From JBCDJG01 sp038748065 (GTDB lineage: Bacteria; Pseudomonadota; Gammaproteobacteria; Pseudomonadales; Halieaceae): 64,000 nt of DNA. The stretch covers positions 1-64,000 of the forward strand of contig JBCDJG010000023.1 in assembly GCA_038748065.1 (NCBI GenBank). Direction: 5' to 3'. The notes under the pieces were generated by a model that saw nothing but the letters and a program-made list of their open reading frames with translations, was not told the DNA's origin and ran no database searches. The position numbers and the translations under genes were made by a program. Of this stretch, positions 27,029-36,048 are shown piece by piece. Position 1 is the first letter of the stretch. Each line of letters opens with the position of its first letter.

Positions 27029-28930
27029 ATGAACAGAATCGCACACCTTATGCTGCTTGCCGCGCTGGCCGTTGTTAACCCGGCGGCGGGTCAGGCGGTA
27101 AGCGAGCGCGTCACCTTGCCCTTGAACGAAGAAGTAATGACGCGACAGCACTTGATACAGGTGGCCCTGGCGAGGGAACCTGCTGATCTGATACTGCGTG
27201 GCGCCACGGTGTTGAATGTGTTTACCGGCCAGTGGGATGCTGACCAGGACATTGTGATCAGCGGCAAGCGCATCGCCTGGGTTGGCGACCGCGAGACCTG
27301 GCCGGGCCGGACAAAACAAGTCGTTGATGCCGGCAAGGAGTGGGCGGTGCCCGGGTTTGGCGAGTCCCACAAGCACATCGAGAGCAGTTACCTAACGCCC
27401 GAATATGAAGCCGCCCTGGTCATACCGCGAGGCAATACCTTCACCATCGAAGGCTCACATGAACTGTCCAACGTGGTCGGCATGGATAACGCGAGTTTCT
27501 GGCTGCAGGCAGAAAAGGCTGGCAGCCCGCTAAAGATTTTTCCGGCTATCGGTTCGGCTACGCCTCCCACCGTCTACGAGCGCGCAGGTGGCTACTACGG
27601 CTATACGGAAATGGCGGAGTTCCTGACCTCCGACCTGCGGGTCGTCGCGCTGGGCGAGGTGATGGACTGGCCCGCGATATCCAATCCCGGCGCACCCGGT
27701 AATCAACGTATCTGGGAAATGATACAGGCCACCTGGGATCACCGTGGTGTGATTGAGGGGCACGGCAGTGGCCTGCGCAGTGTCGATGAAATCAACGCCT
27801 TTGCCGCCTCTGGCCTGTCGTCAGATCACGAGGTTCGTCTGGCGGAAGAGGGCCTGGAAAAACTTAAGCGCGGCGTGTTCCTGGAGGTGCGCACCAGTGC
27901 TACACCGGTGCTGTTTCCATACCTCATTGAATCCGGCGTGGCGGACTGGAGCAACGTTTCTGTCACGACGGATGATCGCGATGTTGCCGCCACCGTTGAA
28001 CTCGGAGCCATGGAATACAACATCCGCCTGGCAATCGAGTACGGCGTCAAGCCTATTGATGCCTACATGATGGGCTCCTATAACACAGCAAGGCACTTCA
28101 ACATTGATCACCTCGTGGGCGCCATCGCGCCTGGTCGCTATGCTGACGTTGTGCTGCTCAGCGACGCCGAAAAGGTCAGCATCACGCGAGTATTTGCCAA
28201 CGGTGTGCTGGCAGGTGAGGGCACCGAGTACAAGCTGCCCATCGCCAAGGTCGAATACCCTGACAGCATTCGCAAAACGATGAACGTTGGCAGGGAGCTG
28301 ACCGCAGCAGACTTCATGATCGAAGCCCCACCGGGCCGCGACGAAGTCACTGTGGCGCTGATGGAGCCCTTCTACTTTGAGGAGCGCTTTATGGAAGATG
28401 TGCTGCCGGTAACTGAAGGTGTTGTGCTTCCTGATATAGACCGTGGCATCAGCAAGGTGGCGGTGGCGGATCGCTACCACGGTACAGCCGCCGTCTCGAA
28501 GATGTTCTGGCGCGGCGTGGGGCCGGCAACGCCAGACTCGGCGCTGGCGAGTTCGCAGATGCATGACATCCACAATATCTGGTCCGTGGGTAACAGTGAT
28601 ACCGCCATGGCCATGGCCTCCAATGCCGTTGCCGATATGGGGGGCGGCTGGGCCTTGGTCAGCGGGGGCGAAATCGTCGCCACGGTGAGTCTCGACATTG
28701 CCGGGCTGATGACCGCGCGGCCCGTAGCCGAAGTCGCGGCGGAGGTAGAGCATATGATGAATGCTGCAGACGAGATGCAGTGGATCGGCGCGCCAGGTTT
28801 GCCCGATCGTATGCGCTTCGCATTCCTCACGGCGTCACCCTGGCGATGGCAGTTGGTCGCGCCTTACGATGGTAATCCTGGCGGTTTTGTCGATGTGACT
28901 AGCGGCGAGACGCATCCGGTTATCTGGTAG
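27029..28930 (+). CDS. Adenine-deaminase-family enzyme with signal peptide
   Basis: 633 residues. A clear signal peptide (1-22, MNRIAHLMLLAALAVVNPAA then GQA) precedes a full Ade-type amidohydrolase: GESHKHIESSYLTPEYE near residue 113, LSSDHEVRLAEEG near 270, GSYNTARHFNIDHLVGA near 350, and the C-terminal Ade domain with GGGWALVSGG near 545. Ade enzymes are normally cytosolic, so this one is predicted to work in the periplasm, turning adenine or a related base into an oxo-purine for the permease encoded just upstream. Metal loading would then need a periplasmic supply, and the HupE-like gene follows with no gap. The deaminase role is inferred from the family. Confidence 0.88.
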   Translation: MNRIAHLMLLAALAVVNPAAGQAVSERVTLPLNEEVMTRQHLIQVALAREPADLILRGATVLNVFTGQWDADQDIVISGKRIAWVGDRETWPGRTKQVVDAGKEWAVPGFGESHKHIESSYLTPEYEAALVIPRGNTFTIEGSHELSNVVGMDNASFWLQAEKAGSPLKIFPAIGSATPPTVYERAGGYYGYTEMAEFLTSDLRVVALGEVMDWPAISNPGAPGNQRIWEMIQATWDHRGVIEGHGSGLRSVDEINAFAASGLSSDHEVRLAEEGLEKLKRGVFLEVRTSATPVLFPYLIESGVADWSNVSVTTDDRDVAATVELGAMEYNIRLAIEYGVKPIDAYMMGSYNTARHFNIDHLVGAIAPGRYADVVLLSDAEKVSITRVFANGVLAGEGTEYKLPIAKVEYPDSIRKTMNVGRELTAADFMIEAPPGRDEVTVALMEPFYFEERFMEDVLPVTEGVVLPDIDRGISKVAVADRYHGTAAVSKMFWRGVGPATPDSALASSQMHDIHNIWSVGNSDTAMAMASNAVADMGGGWALVSGGEIVATVSLDIAGLMTARPVAEVAAEVEHMMNAADEMQWIGAPGLPDRMRFAFLTASPWRWQLVAPYDGNPGGFVDVTSGETHPVIW

Positions 28931-30043
28931 ATGCGTCGCTTCGCGCTGCTGGCGCTCTGGCTGATACTGGCGTTGGACGCCAGAGCGCACCTGCTCAATA
29001 TGAGCCAGGTGCAAGCCGAATTGGGCCGCGATGGTGTCCTCGCCCTTACCATGACGCTCGATCTTCTGCGCGCCAACGGTTCGCCCGAGGCCTATTACGC
29101 GATGTCGCAGTCAGGTCCGGATGCGCTGACGGCACCGGAATATCGGGCGCTGTGGTCGAGGCTGCTTGAATCGATTGAACTGGAGCAAAGCGGAGCCCGT
29201 CTTGAAATCGCTCTACAGCGCGTCGAGCCACCGCAGGCGGAGCTTGCGACGTTTACCAGCAACGCCGCCTGGCCGATGACCCGGCTTGTGCTCAATGCAC
29301 AAACCACCTCTGGTGCGCCGATCACGCTCAGGTTTCGCTCAAGCTTCCCTTTCGAAGAGCCGATCGCCTTGAGTTTTACCACCAGCTTCAGCGAGCAGAG
29401 CAAGAGCCGCTGGCTCATCGCCAACCAGACCAGCCCGGCCTTTGCTGCTGAAGGCGTTGTAGCGGCATCGCAGCGCGGCATCGATTGGCGCGGCTTGTCG
29501 ACAGCGCTATGGCAGGGGGTACTGCACGTGCTGCCGGGCGGAATAGATCACCTGTTGTTTCTGCTTTGCCTGTTTCTCGCCATTGATGGCTGGCGCGATC
29601 GAATCCTGACTATCACCCTCTTTACGCTGGCCCATAGTATTACACTCGGTTTGGCCGCCTACCGGATAGTCGAGTTACCCAGCCACTGGGTTGAAGCTGC
29701 CATCGCGGCGTCGATTCTGCTTGTCGCGCTGAGCAATCTAGCACCCGGTCGAGTGCATACTGTGCGCTGGCCGTTGATCGTGTGCTTCGGCTTGCTGCAC
29801 GGCTTTGGTTTCGCCAGTGCACTGCGGGATTTGGACCTGGCGACGGATACTTTTCTGCCGGCCCTTCTGTCGTTCAATCTGGGTGTAGAGATCGGGCAGC
29901 TGATTTTCCTGGCAGTGCTGTCGGCCGGCCTCTGGTCTTTTACCCATCGCGCCTGGTACCGGCAGAGGGTGACGCTACCGCTGTCGGCGCTGTCGGCACT
30001 CGTATCTGGGGTGTGGCTGGTGCAGAGGTTGGCGCAGGCATGA
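28931..30043 (+). CDS. HupE/UreJ-type membrane protein
   Basis: 370 residues: signal peptide (1-19), a periplasmic domain of about 160 residues, then about seven membrane helices carrying the HupE/UreJ_2 motifs LPGGIDHLLFLL near residue 200, FTLAHSITLGLA near 235, HGFGFASALRD near 290 and FNLGVEIGQLIFLA near 315. Relatives are thought to move nickel or other divalent metals. The start follows the previous stop directly and its stop overlaps the next ATG (ATGA). In this operon of metal-dependent deaminases it may supply the metal for the exported enzyme (inference). No nickel enzyme is nearby. Confidence 0.85.
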   Translation: MRRFALLALWLILALDARAHLLNMSQVQAELGRDGVLALTMTLDLLRANGSPEAYYAMSQSGPDALTAPEYRALWSRLLESIELEQSGARLEIALQRVEPPQAELATFTSNAAWPMTRLVLNAQTTSGAPITLRFRSSFPFEEPIALSFTTSFSEQSKSRWLIANQTSPAFAAEGVVAASQRGIDWRGLSTALWQGVLHVLPGGIDHLLFLLCLFLAIDGWRDRILTITLFTLAHSITLGLAAYRIVELPSHWVEAAIAASILLVALSNLAPGRVHTVRWPLIVCFGLLHGFGFASALRDLDLATDTFLPALLSFNLGVEIGQLIFLAVLSAGLWSFTHRAWYRQRVTLPLSALSALVSGVWLVQRLAQA

Positions 30044-31452
30044 GTAGAGTACGTTACACCGGCTTTGCGGCCATCGTCAGCGGTGATCCCGAATGCACTC
30101 GGTACACGGACGCCGACATACTCACAGAGGACGGCTTTATCCTCGGCTTTTCAAAGAGGGGTAGCGAGGCTGACCAGCACGAAGAAACCGTCGACTGCCA
30201 AGGGCTGATTGCCTACCCCGGGCTGATCAATACTCATCATCACTTTTTCCAGGCCTGCGTCCGCAACCTCGCCGGTTTGGATTGGACGACGCTGTCGGTG
30301 ATGGAATGGCTTGACCGTATTTACCCGATATTCGCGCGTTTGAACGAAGATTGCTTCTACCACGGTAGTCTGGTGAGCCTGGCGGACCTGGTTAAAAACG
30401 GCTGCACGACGGCATTTGACCACCAGTACTGCTTTCCCGAGCACGCGGGCAAACGATTGATAGATCGCCAGTTCGAGGCCGCCGAGCTCTTGGGGATGCG
30501 TTTTCACGCCGGCCGCGGCTGCAATACCCTGGCGCGCGAGGACGGCAGCACAATTCCCGAAGCCATGCGGGAGACCACAGAGGCGTTCCTGGACGATTGC
30601 GTTCGATTGATAGAGACCTACCATGACGGGTCGCCCGGCAGTATGCGGCAAGTGGTGGTCGCGCCTTGCCAGCCCATCAACAGTCTGCCGGATACCTTCG
30701 CGGAGGCCGCTCGGCTGGCCAGGCATTACGGCGTCTCCCTGCATACACACCTGGGTGAGGGCGAGACCGCTGGCATGCGAGCACGCTATGGCATGGATAG
30801 CCTGGACTGGTGTGCCCAGCACGCGTTTTTAGGCGAGGATGTCTGGCTTGCGCACGGATGGGAATTCGGCACAGCAGAAATTGCTACGCTTGCCGCAACC
30901 GGTACGGGCATTTCGCACTGCCCAGCGCCGGTCTATCTCGTCGGTGAGGCGGTAACGGCAGTGCCTGCGATGATCGCGGCCGGCGTGCGCGTAAGCCTCG
31001 GCGTGGATGGGCAGGCGTCAAATGACGGCAGCAACCTGGCAGAGTGCATTCGCCTGGCCTACCTGCTTCAATGCCTCAACGCCGGGCAACACGCACATAC
31101 GGTGCCCACGCCCTATGATTTTTTGCGCATGGGCGCTAGCGGCGGCGCCGACTGCCTGAACCGGAGCGACCTGGGTGAACTGGCGGTGGGGAAGGCGGCT
31201 GATTTTTTTGCCATTGATAGTCAACGCCTGGATCGCGCGGGCGCCATTCACTCGCCCGGGAGTCTACCGGCGAAGGTCGGCCTCGGCGGCCCCGTTGATT
31301 TGACCGTCGTCGCCGGGCAGATCGTGTGGCGCAACGGCGAGTTCCCTGGTCTGGATGAAGCGCAGCTGGCGGCAGAGGCGAATCAGGTGTTCAGCCGAAC
31401 GCTGGGCGATGTCGCTCACAGCTATGGTGAGGCGAGTAGCGATGGACTTTGA
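30040..31452 (+). CDS. 8-oxoguanine-deaminase-like amidohydrolase
   Basis: 470 residues of the ATZ/TRZ amidohydrolase group. Motifs: INTHHHFFQACVRNL near residue 63, LHTHLGEGE near 235, AHGWEFG near 270, and LGVDGQASNDGSN near 321. This last motif is typical of 8-oxoguanine deaminases, which give uric acid and ammonia. No signal peptide, so cytosolic. ATG 30040 overlaps the stop of the HupE-like gene, and its own end overlaps allophanate hydrolase by 11 bases. Pseudomonas has a similar enzyme close to an adenine deaminase and a nucleoside hydrolase, which agrees with the gene content here. Other oxidised or triazine-like rings are possible substrates. Confidence 0.85.
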   Translation: MSRVRYTGFAAIVSGDPECTRYTDADILTEDGFILGFSKRGSEADQHEETVDCQGLIAYPGLINTHHHFFQACVRNLAGLDWTTLSVMEWLDRIYPIFARLNEDCFYHGSLVSLADLVKNGCTTAFDHQYCFPEHAGKRLIDRQFEAAELLGMRFHAGRGCNTLAREDGSTIPEAMRETTEAFLDDCVRLIETYHDGSPGSMRQVVVAPCQPINSLPDTFAEAARLARHYGVSLHTHLGEGETAGMRARYGMDSLDWCAQHAFLGEDVWLAHGWEFGTAEIATLAATGTGISHCPAPVYLVGEAVTAVPAMIAAGVRVSLGVDGQASNDGSNLAECIRLAYLLQCLNAGQHAHTVPTPYDFLRMGASGGADCLNRSDLGELAVGKAADFFAIDSQRLDRAGAIHSPGSLPAKVGLGGPVDLTVVAGQIVWRNGEFPGLDEAQLAAEANQVFSRTLGDVAHSYGEASSDGL

Positions 31453-33241
31453 GCTCGATCAGCTGCCACTCACGCTCGATGCATTGGCAGCAGCCTACAA
31501 GCGTGGGTTGAATCCTCAAGTGCTACTGCAGTGGCTGGATGCGCGTGAAGCAGATTGGGCATCGCGCAATATCTGGATACATCGCCTGAGCCCGGCAGAA
31601 CGTGAGCCCTACCTCGAGCGCCTGGCAGGTCGCTCGCCGGATGAATTGCCGCTTTACGGCGTGCCCTTCGCCATCAAGGATAATATAGATCTGGCCGGTA
31701 TTCCCACGACAGCCGCCTGTCCGGCCTATGCCTATACCCCACAGCGAAGCGCGTCGATAGTCTCCAGCCTGGTAGAGGCCGGGGCAATACCGCTGGGCAA
31801 GACAAATCTTGACCAGTTCGCTACCGGTCTGGTCGGCGCTCGCTCACCAGAACCCTGGGGGCCCTGCCGGAATGCGTTTGATGCGTCGATGATCTCGGGG
31901 GGGTCTAGTGCGGGTTCCGCGGTGGCCGTCGCTGCGGGCCTGGCCAGTTTTTCACTGGGTACAGATACGGCGGGCTCCGGGCGCGTACCGGCAGCATTCA
32001 ATAACCTGGTGGGTCTGAAACCGAGCTGTGGGACCTTGAGCACAGAGGGTGTCGTGCCGGCCTGTCAAAGTCTTGATAGCGTCAGCCTGTTTACGCTGAC
32101 GGCGTCCGATGCGTCGACCCTCTACAGCCTCTGTGCCATGGCCGGCCGCAATGCGCCCTTTGCCCGGCAGACGGCCGCGCCGGCCTGGGGGCATGTGTCA
32201 CAGCGTATAGCTGTGCCATTGGCCGACCAGTTGGTGTTTGATTCAGAGGCCGACCGAGAGCGCTTCAGTGCGTCCTGCGCCTGGCTGGAGTCACTCGACT
32301 ATGAGCTCCTCGAGCGGGATTTCAGCCTGTTCTTCGACACCGCCAGAATGCTTTACGAAGGCCCCTGGGTGGCCGAGCGCTATAGCGTGGTGCGCGAATT
32401 GCTCGACGGCGATGCGGACTGCGTTCATAAAGCGGTGCGCGAGGTGCTCGGAGCGGCGCCTGGCATGAGTGCAACCGACGCCTTTGAGGCGCTGTACCTG
32501 CTGGAGGACGCACGAGTGGCCTGCCGCGACTTCTTCGCAGAGGGCTGTCTGGCATTGACGCCAACTGCCCCCGGTCTGCCCAGACTGGCGGCCGTGCTTG
32601 CGGACCCGCTTGGCCTCAACAGCCGTTTGGGAACCTACACTAACTTTATGAACCTGTTGGACCTGGCGGGCATCGCGCTACCCGCCGGATTTACCGATGA
32701 TGGCACACCGAGGGGCATAACCTTGTTCGGTCCTGCGGGCAGCGATGCCTTGCTGCTGCACTGCGCTGGCCGATATCTGGATACCTGCAGCCTGCCCTTG
32801 GGCGCGACGGGTCTGCCACGTCCCGCAGAGGGCCCGCTGGTGCTGCCTGAGAGCCACATTCCGCTGGTCGTCTGCGGCGCACACATGTCGGGTCTGCCCT
32901 TGAATGAACAACTGGTCGCTTTGGGAGGCTTTTGGCTGGAGTCGGTACCCACCGCCCGCGCCTATCGCCTGTTCGCATTGCCTGGCGGTCCGCCGGAGCG
33001 ACCTGGCCTGGTGCGTACCAACGATGGCGGTGTGTCTGTTGAGACAGAAACCTGGGCGCTGCCGCGTGCTGAGCTCGGGCGCTTTATGGCGTCAATCCCG
33101 GCACCCCTGGGGCTGGGCCAGGTTGAACTCGTTGATGGTCGTCAGGCACTGGGCTTCCTGTGCGAAGCCAGTGCTACTGAAGCCGCGCTGGATGTATCCA
33201 ACTACGGAGGCTGGAGAGCGTATCTGGCAAGCCGCGCCTGA
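31442..33241 (+). CDS. atzF: Allophanate hydrolase
   Basis: 599 residues with both halves of AtzF: an amidase-signature domain (FAIKDNIDL lysine near 76, GGSSAGSA near 152, DTAGSGR near 175) and the C-terminal allophanate hydrolase domain from about 455, with LPGGPPERPGLVR near 515. It splits allophanate into ammonia and carbon dioxide, the last step of urea carboxylation, biuret and cyanurate breakdown. No urea carboxylase is adjacent. ATG 31442, inside the end of the preceding gene with GAGG upstream, is chosen over longer readings. Its likely suppliers are the AtzE/AtzG and BiuH-like enzymes encoded at 52.7-56.6 kb. Confidence 0.93.
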   Translation: MDFELDQLPLTLDALAAAYKRGLNPQVLLQWLDAREADWASRNIWIHRLSPAEREPYLERLAGRSPDELPLYGVPFAIKDNIDLAGIPTTAACPAYAYTPQRSASIVSSLVEAGAIPLGKTNLDQFATGLVGARSPEPWGPCRNAFDASMISGGSSAGSAVAVAAGLASFSLGTDTAGSGRVPAAFNNLVGLKPSCGTLSTEGVVPACQSLDSVSLFTLTASDASTLYSLCAMAGRNAPFARQTAAPAWGHVSQRIAVPLADQLVFDSEADRERFSASCAWLESLDYELLERDFSLFFDTARMLYEGPWVAERYSVVRELLDGDADCVHKAVREVLGAAPGMSATDAFEALYLLEDARVACRDFFAEGCLALTPTAPGLPRLAAVLADPLGLNSRLGTYTNFMNLLDLAGIALPAGFTDDGTPRGITLFGPAGSDALLLHCAGRYLDTCSLPLGATGLPRPAEGPLVLPESHIPLVVCGAHMSGLPLNEQLVALGGFWLESVPTARAYRLFALPGGPPERPGLVRTNDGGVSVETETWALPRAELGRFMASIPAPLGLGQVELVDGRQALGFLCEASATEAALDVSNYGGWRAYLASRA

Positions 33242-33258
33242 GCCTGAAAGGGCAGTGC

Positions 33259-34164
33259 TCAGTTCGGGAGGTGCGTCGCTTCGATCTTTGCGAGTATGTG
33301 CTCGCCTGCCGTGATCGGCGCGAAGCGTGGCGGGTTATCGGCATCGGTGCAACTGGGCAGGCACTCAACCAGGGTATCGGAGTCCGGGTCCACGAAGAAG
33401 GCGATGGAGTAGCGGTCCCCGACACCGCCACGCGGCTGTACGCGGTGTAAGGACGAACGATAGTGCTCATTCGTCCAGCACTGCAGCAGATCGCCGGCAT
33501 TGATTACAACGGCGTCGGGCATGGGATCGACTGCTTGCCAGTTGCCGTTGGCGTCACGCACCTCGAGGCCACCAACGGCGTCCTGGAATAGCAGGGTGAC
33601 CATGCCATAGTCGGTGTGCGCGCCGGCGCCGAGTTGGCCGGGGGACGCTGCATCCAAGGGAGGGTAGTGCAATACGCGCAGGGTAACGTTTTCGCCTTTA
33701 TGGCGATCGACGAAAAACTCAATAGGCAGGTCCAGAGAAACAGCAAAGACGCGCAGCACGCGGTAGGCGGCTGCCATGCATTCTTCGTAAAACTGCAGCA
33801 ACAGATCGCGAAGGGTCAGGTCTGGCCAGGCGAAATCTCGGTGTTTCTCCAAATCCCGAAGCGTTAGGGCCTCCTTGAGATCCGGCGGCATGCCGGGATT
33901 CAGGCTCTCCTCACAGACGCCCTGGTAGCCGAAGTTCTCTTTGGCATCGGAGTAACCTAGCTTGCGTTTCTCTGCGTCCTCCTGGGCAAAGAAGGAAGCT
34001 GCTGTGGCGAACATGCGCTGCCTGAGATCCTCGGGTATACCAACGTTCTTCAGCGACAGGAAGCCGATTCCCGTGAGCGCCTGGCGTACCTGCTCGGCCA
34101 GAGCGTTTAGCGCCTCGGGGTCGTTGGGATCGTAGCTGGCGAAGTCGACAACCGGGATTTTCAT
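33259..34164 (-). CDS. 2OG-Fe(II) oxygenase, IPNS/thymine-hydroxylase-like, copy 1
   Basis: 301 residues. It has a DIOX_N-type start (IPVVDFASY) and a jelly-roll with the iron ligands in GAHTDYGM (His and Asp near 183-185) and SLHRV (near 241), followed by DRYSIAFF with the 2-oxoglutarate-binding Arg. The family includes isopenicillin N synthase, ethylene-forming enzyme and fungal thymine 7-hydroxylase, which oxidises the methyl group of thymine. In this nucleobase region, oxidation of a methylated base is the best guess (inference). Single gene, convergent with allophanate hydrolase, with its own sigma-54 promoter and an AGGGAGGG ribosome site. Confidence 0.85.
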   Translation of the reverse strand: MKIPVVDFASYDPNDPEALNALAEQVRQALTGIGFLSLKNVGIPEDLRQRMFATAASFFAQEDAEKRKLGYSDAKENFGYQGVCEESLNPGMPPDLKEALTLRDLEKHRDFAWPDLTLRDLLLQFYEECMAAAYRVLRVFAVSLDLPIEFFVDRHKGENVTLRVLHYPPLDAASPGQLGAGAHTDYGMVTLLFQDAVGGLEVRDANGNWQAVDPMPDAVVINAGDLLQCWTNEHYRSSLHRVQPRGGVGDRYSIAFFVDPDSDTLVECLPSCTDADNPPRFAPITAGEHILAKIEATHLPN

Positions 34165-34258
34165 AGGGGCTTCCCTCCCTTTGATGGCTTAAGTGTAGCA
34201 AGCGGACGACCGCGCGCAGGTGCCGTGCTAAGCTCGCAGCGCTGCCTCCTAACGAGCA

Positions 34259-34274
34259 AGCAAGGAATAGGCCA
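34259..34274 (-). promoter_or_regulatory. Sigma-54 promoter for 2OG oxygenase copy 1
   Basis: Minus-strand TGGCCTATTCCTTGCT, with exact GG-N10-GC spacing and TTGCT at -12. Predicted start is about 85 bases before the ATG at 34164. Confidence 0.7.
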
Positions 34275-34341
34275 ATAGAAGATAAACGGGAGAGCGCTGA
34301 GCAACTGACAGCTTGCCGACGGCCGCGTGTCATGATGCCTC

Positions 34342-34357
34342 TGGCACATAACTTGCT
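34342..34357 (+). promoter_or_regulatory. Sigma-54 promoter for the nucleoside ABC transporter
   Basis: TGGCACATAACTTGCT is a full match to the -24 (TGGCAC) and -12 (TTGCT) boxes with exact spacing. Predicted start is near 34368. The 340-base divergent spacer thus holds one sigma-54 element for each side. Confidence 0.88.
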
Positions 34358-34373
34358 CGATCAAGCACTACCT

Positions 34374-34514
34374 ATGAGCAACAACAAAGACGATCGGCGC
34401 CGGCGTACAAAGCTATCTGCTACAGGAACGGCTGAGACAGTGCCCGAGTGGTCGGCAGGTAGGTCGGCGGGTGGGTCGGCGGGTGGGTCGGCGGGTGGGT
34501 CGATAGATGAATAA
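34374..34514 (+). CDS. Possible 46-residue leader ORF overlapping the ABC gene start
   Basis: An ATG six bases after the predicted transcription start opens a 46-codon frame. The peptide starts MSNNKDDRRRRTK and ends in a repeated SAGG tail that is encoded by the 12-bp tandem repeat. Its TAA at 34512-34514 overlaps the ATG of the ABC ATPase gene (ATGAATAA). No clear ribosome site precedes it, so translation would be leaderless. It could couple translation to the transporter gene, or be a chance frame. Confidence 0.35.
   Translation: MSNNKDDRRRRTKLSATGTAETVPEWSAGRSAGGSAGGSAGGSIDE
34451..34510 (+). repeat. Five-unit 12-bp tandem repeat running into the ABC start codon
   Basis: Unit GTCGGCGGGTGG: three exact copies (34463-34498) flanked by one degenerate copy on each side. 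The last unit contains the ATG of the ABC ATPase gene (34507). The G-rich repeats provide the only ribosome-site-like purines before that ATG. Confidence 0.9.
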
Positions 34515-36048
34515 AAACGCGAGCGGCCCGCCGCGGCTGGAACTGATTGGGCTAAGCCGTAGTTTCGGCGCTATGCGAGCTGTCGACGCGGTGTCCTTGG
34601 CTGTCTGGCCAGGCGAGATTTGCGCCGTGCTTGGTGAAAATGGGGCCGGCAAGAGCACCTTGATGAACCTCTTGTACGGGGTCCTTACCGCCGACGACGG
34701 CGCCATGGTCTGGAATGGCCGCGAGGTCATGGTCTCTGACCCGCGAGCTGCGCAGGCTTTGGGTATTGGCATGGTGTTTCAGCACTTCAGCGTGCTGGAA
34801 ACCATGACAGTCGAAGACAATATTGCGCTGGCCTTGCCTGGACTTGATCCCAAGGCCTTGCAGCAGCGCTTCTCTACCATCTGCGATCGATACCGCTTGG
34901 CGCTCGATCTGGATGCGCCCGTGCGCGATCTGTCTGTTGGAGAACGGCAGCGGCTGGAAATCGTTCGCTGCCTTATGCAGCCAAAGATCGAGCTGCTCAT
35001 ACTCGACGAGCCCACCTCTGTTTTGACGCCCACGGAAGTAGAACAGCTTTTCGGGCTGCTGCGTGAGGTCGCGGCTGATGGTTGCAGCGTACTTTTTATC
35101 TCGCACAAGTTGCCCGAAGTGTTTGCGCTGTGTTCGCGTGCCCTGGTGTTGCGGCGGGGAGCAGTGAGTGGCGATGTTCCGCTGGAGGGTGCCGACCAGG
35201 ACCTGCTGCTGAGCCTGATGATGGATCGCGGCGCAACGGCGCCTGCAATGTCAGTAACAGACTCGCCTAAGAAGCGCCAGCATCGAAGCCGGCAGCGGCT
35301 CCGGGTGCAAAATCTGAGTGCAGACTGCGCTCTGGCGCCCGGGCTTGATGCCGTCAGCTTCGATGCGTGCGAGGGCGACATCATTGGCATTGCTGGCGTT
35401 GCTGGCAGTGGCCAGGACGGGCTGATGGCGGCCTTGAGCGGCGAGCAGCTATCGGCGCCGGAAAGTATCCAATGGGATGGTTCGAACCTGGGAAGCCAGG
35501 GCATTCGAGAGCGTCGCACTATGGGATGGCGCAGTCTCCCGATCAATCGTCTGGGCCACGCTGCGTGCCCGGCACTTAACATGCCGTCGAATTTTCTGCT
35601 GACTCATATGCAGAATGAGCGATTTGTGCGCCGGGGATGGATTCACTGGCGTAGCATTTGGGAGGCTACCGCAATGCTGGTCAAGGCGGCCGACGTCCGC
35701 ATGACGAGCCCGGTCGCTTCAGCTAATCAGCTGTCCGGCGGCACACTGCAGAAGTTCATCGTAGCCCGCGAGCTAATGGACCGACCCGAATTGCTATGCT
35801 GCTATAACCCGAGCTGGGGGGTCGACCCGGGCGCAAGGACGGCGATCCACGACGCTCTGAGGAGTGCGGCAGCGGCCGGCTCCATCGTGATAGTAATCTC
35901 TGAAGATCTGGACGAACTGATCGAACTGTGTACGCGCGTCGGTGCGCTCTATCAGGGTCGACTGTCCCGGCTGCAGCCTCTGGGACCAGCCAGCGTGGAA
36001 ACGCTGGGCCGGTGGATGACGGGCCAGGAGACCGAGTCCGCGGCATGA
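34507..36048 (+). CDS. Nucleoside-type ABC transporter, double ATPase
   Basis: 513 residues with two ABC domains in one chain, as in BMP-type (YufO-like) nucleoside and sugar importers. First half: GENGAGKSTLMNLLYG near residue 43, LSVGERQRLEIVRCL near 142, LLILDEPTSVLTP near 165. The second half has degenerate Walker motifs (GVAGSGQDG and PELLCCYNPSWGVDPG), which is usual for this family, and a LSGGTLQKF signature. It powers uptake with the two permeases and the binding protein encoded next. The ATG lies within a tandem repeat and overlaps a possible leader frame. Confidence 0.92.
   Translation: MNKNASGPPRLELIGLSRSFGAMRAVDAVSLAVWPGEICAVLGENGAGKSTLMNLLYGVLTADDGAMVWNGREVMVSDPRAAQALGIGMVFQHFSVLETMTVEDNIALALPGLDPKALQQRFSTICDRYRLALDLDAPVRDLSVGERQRLEIVRCLMQPKIELLILDEPTSVLTPTEVEQLFGLLREVAADGCSVLFISHKLPEVFALCSRALVLRRGAVSGDVPLEGADQDLLLSLMMDRGATAPAMSVTDSPKKRQHRSRQRLRVQNLSADCALAPGLDAVSFDACEGDIIGIAGVAGSGQDGLMAALSGEQLSAPESIQWDGSNLGSQGIRERRTMGWRSLPINRLGHAACPALNMPSNFLLTHMQNERFVRRGWIHWRSIWEATAMLVKAADVRMTSPVASANQLSGGTLQKFIVARELMDRPELLCCYNPSWGVDPGARTAIHDALRSAAAAGSIVIVISEDLDELIELCTRVGALYQGRLSRLQPLGPASVETLGRWMTGQETESAA

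Noticed and set aside
27821..28753. 310-residue open frame on the minus strand
   Set aside because: It is antisense to the exported adenine deaminase. It is His-rich low-information sequence with no ribosome site.
34451..34510. CRISPR-like repeat array
   Set aside because: Units are 12 bases with no spacers and no cas genes nearby. It is a simple tandem repeat.
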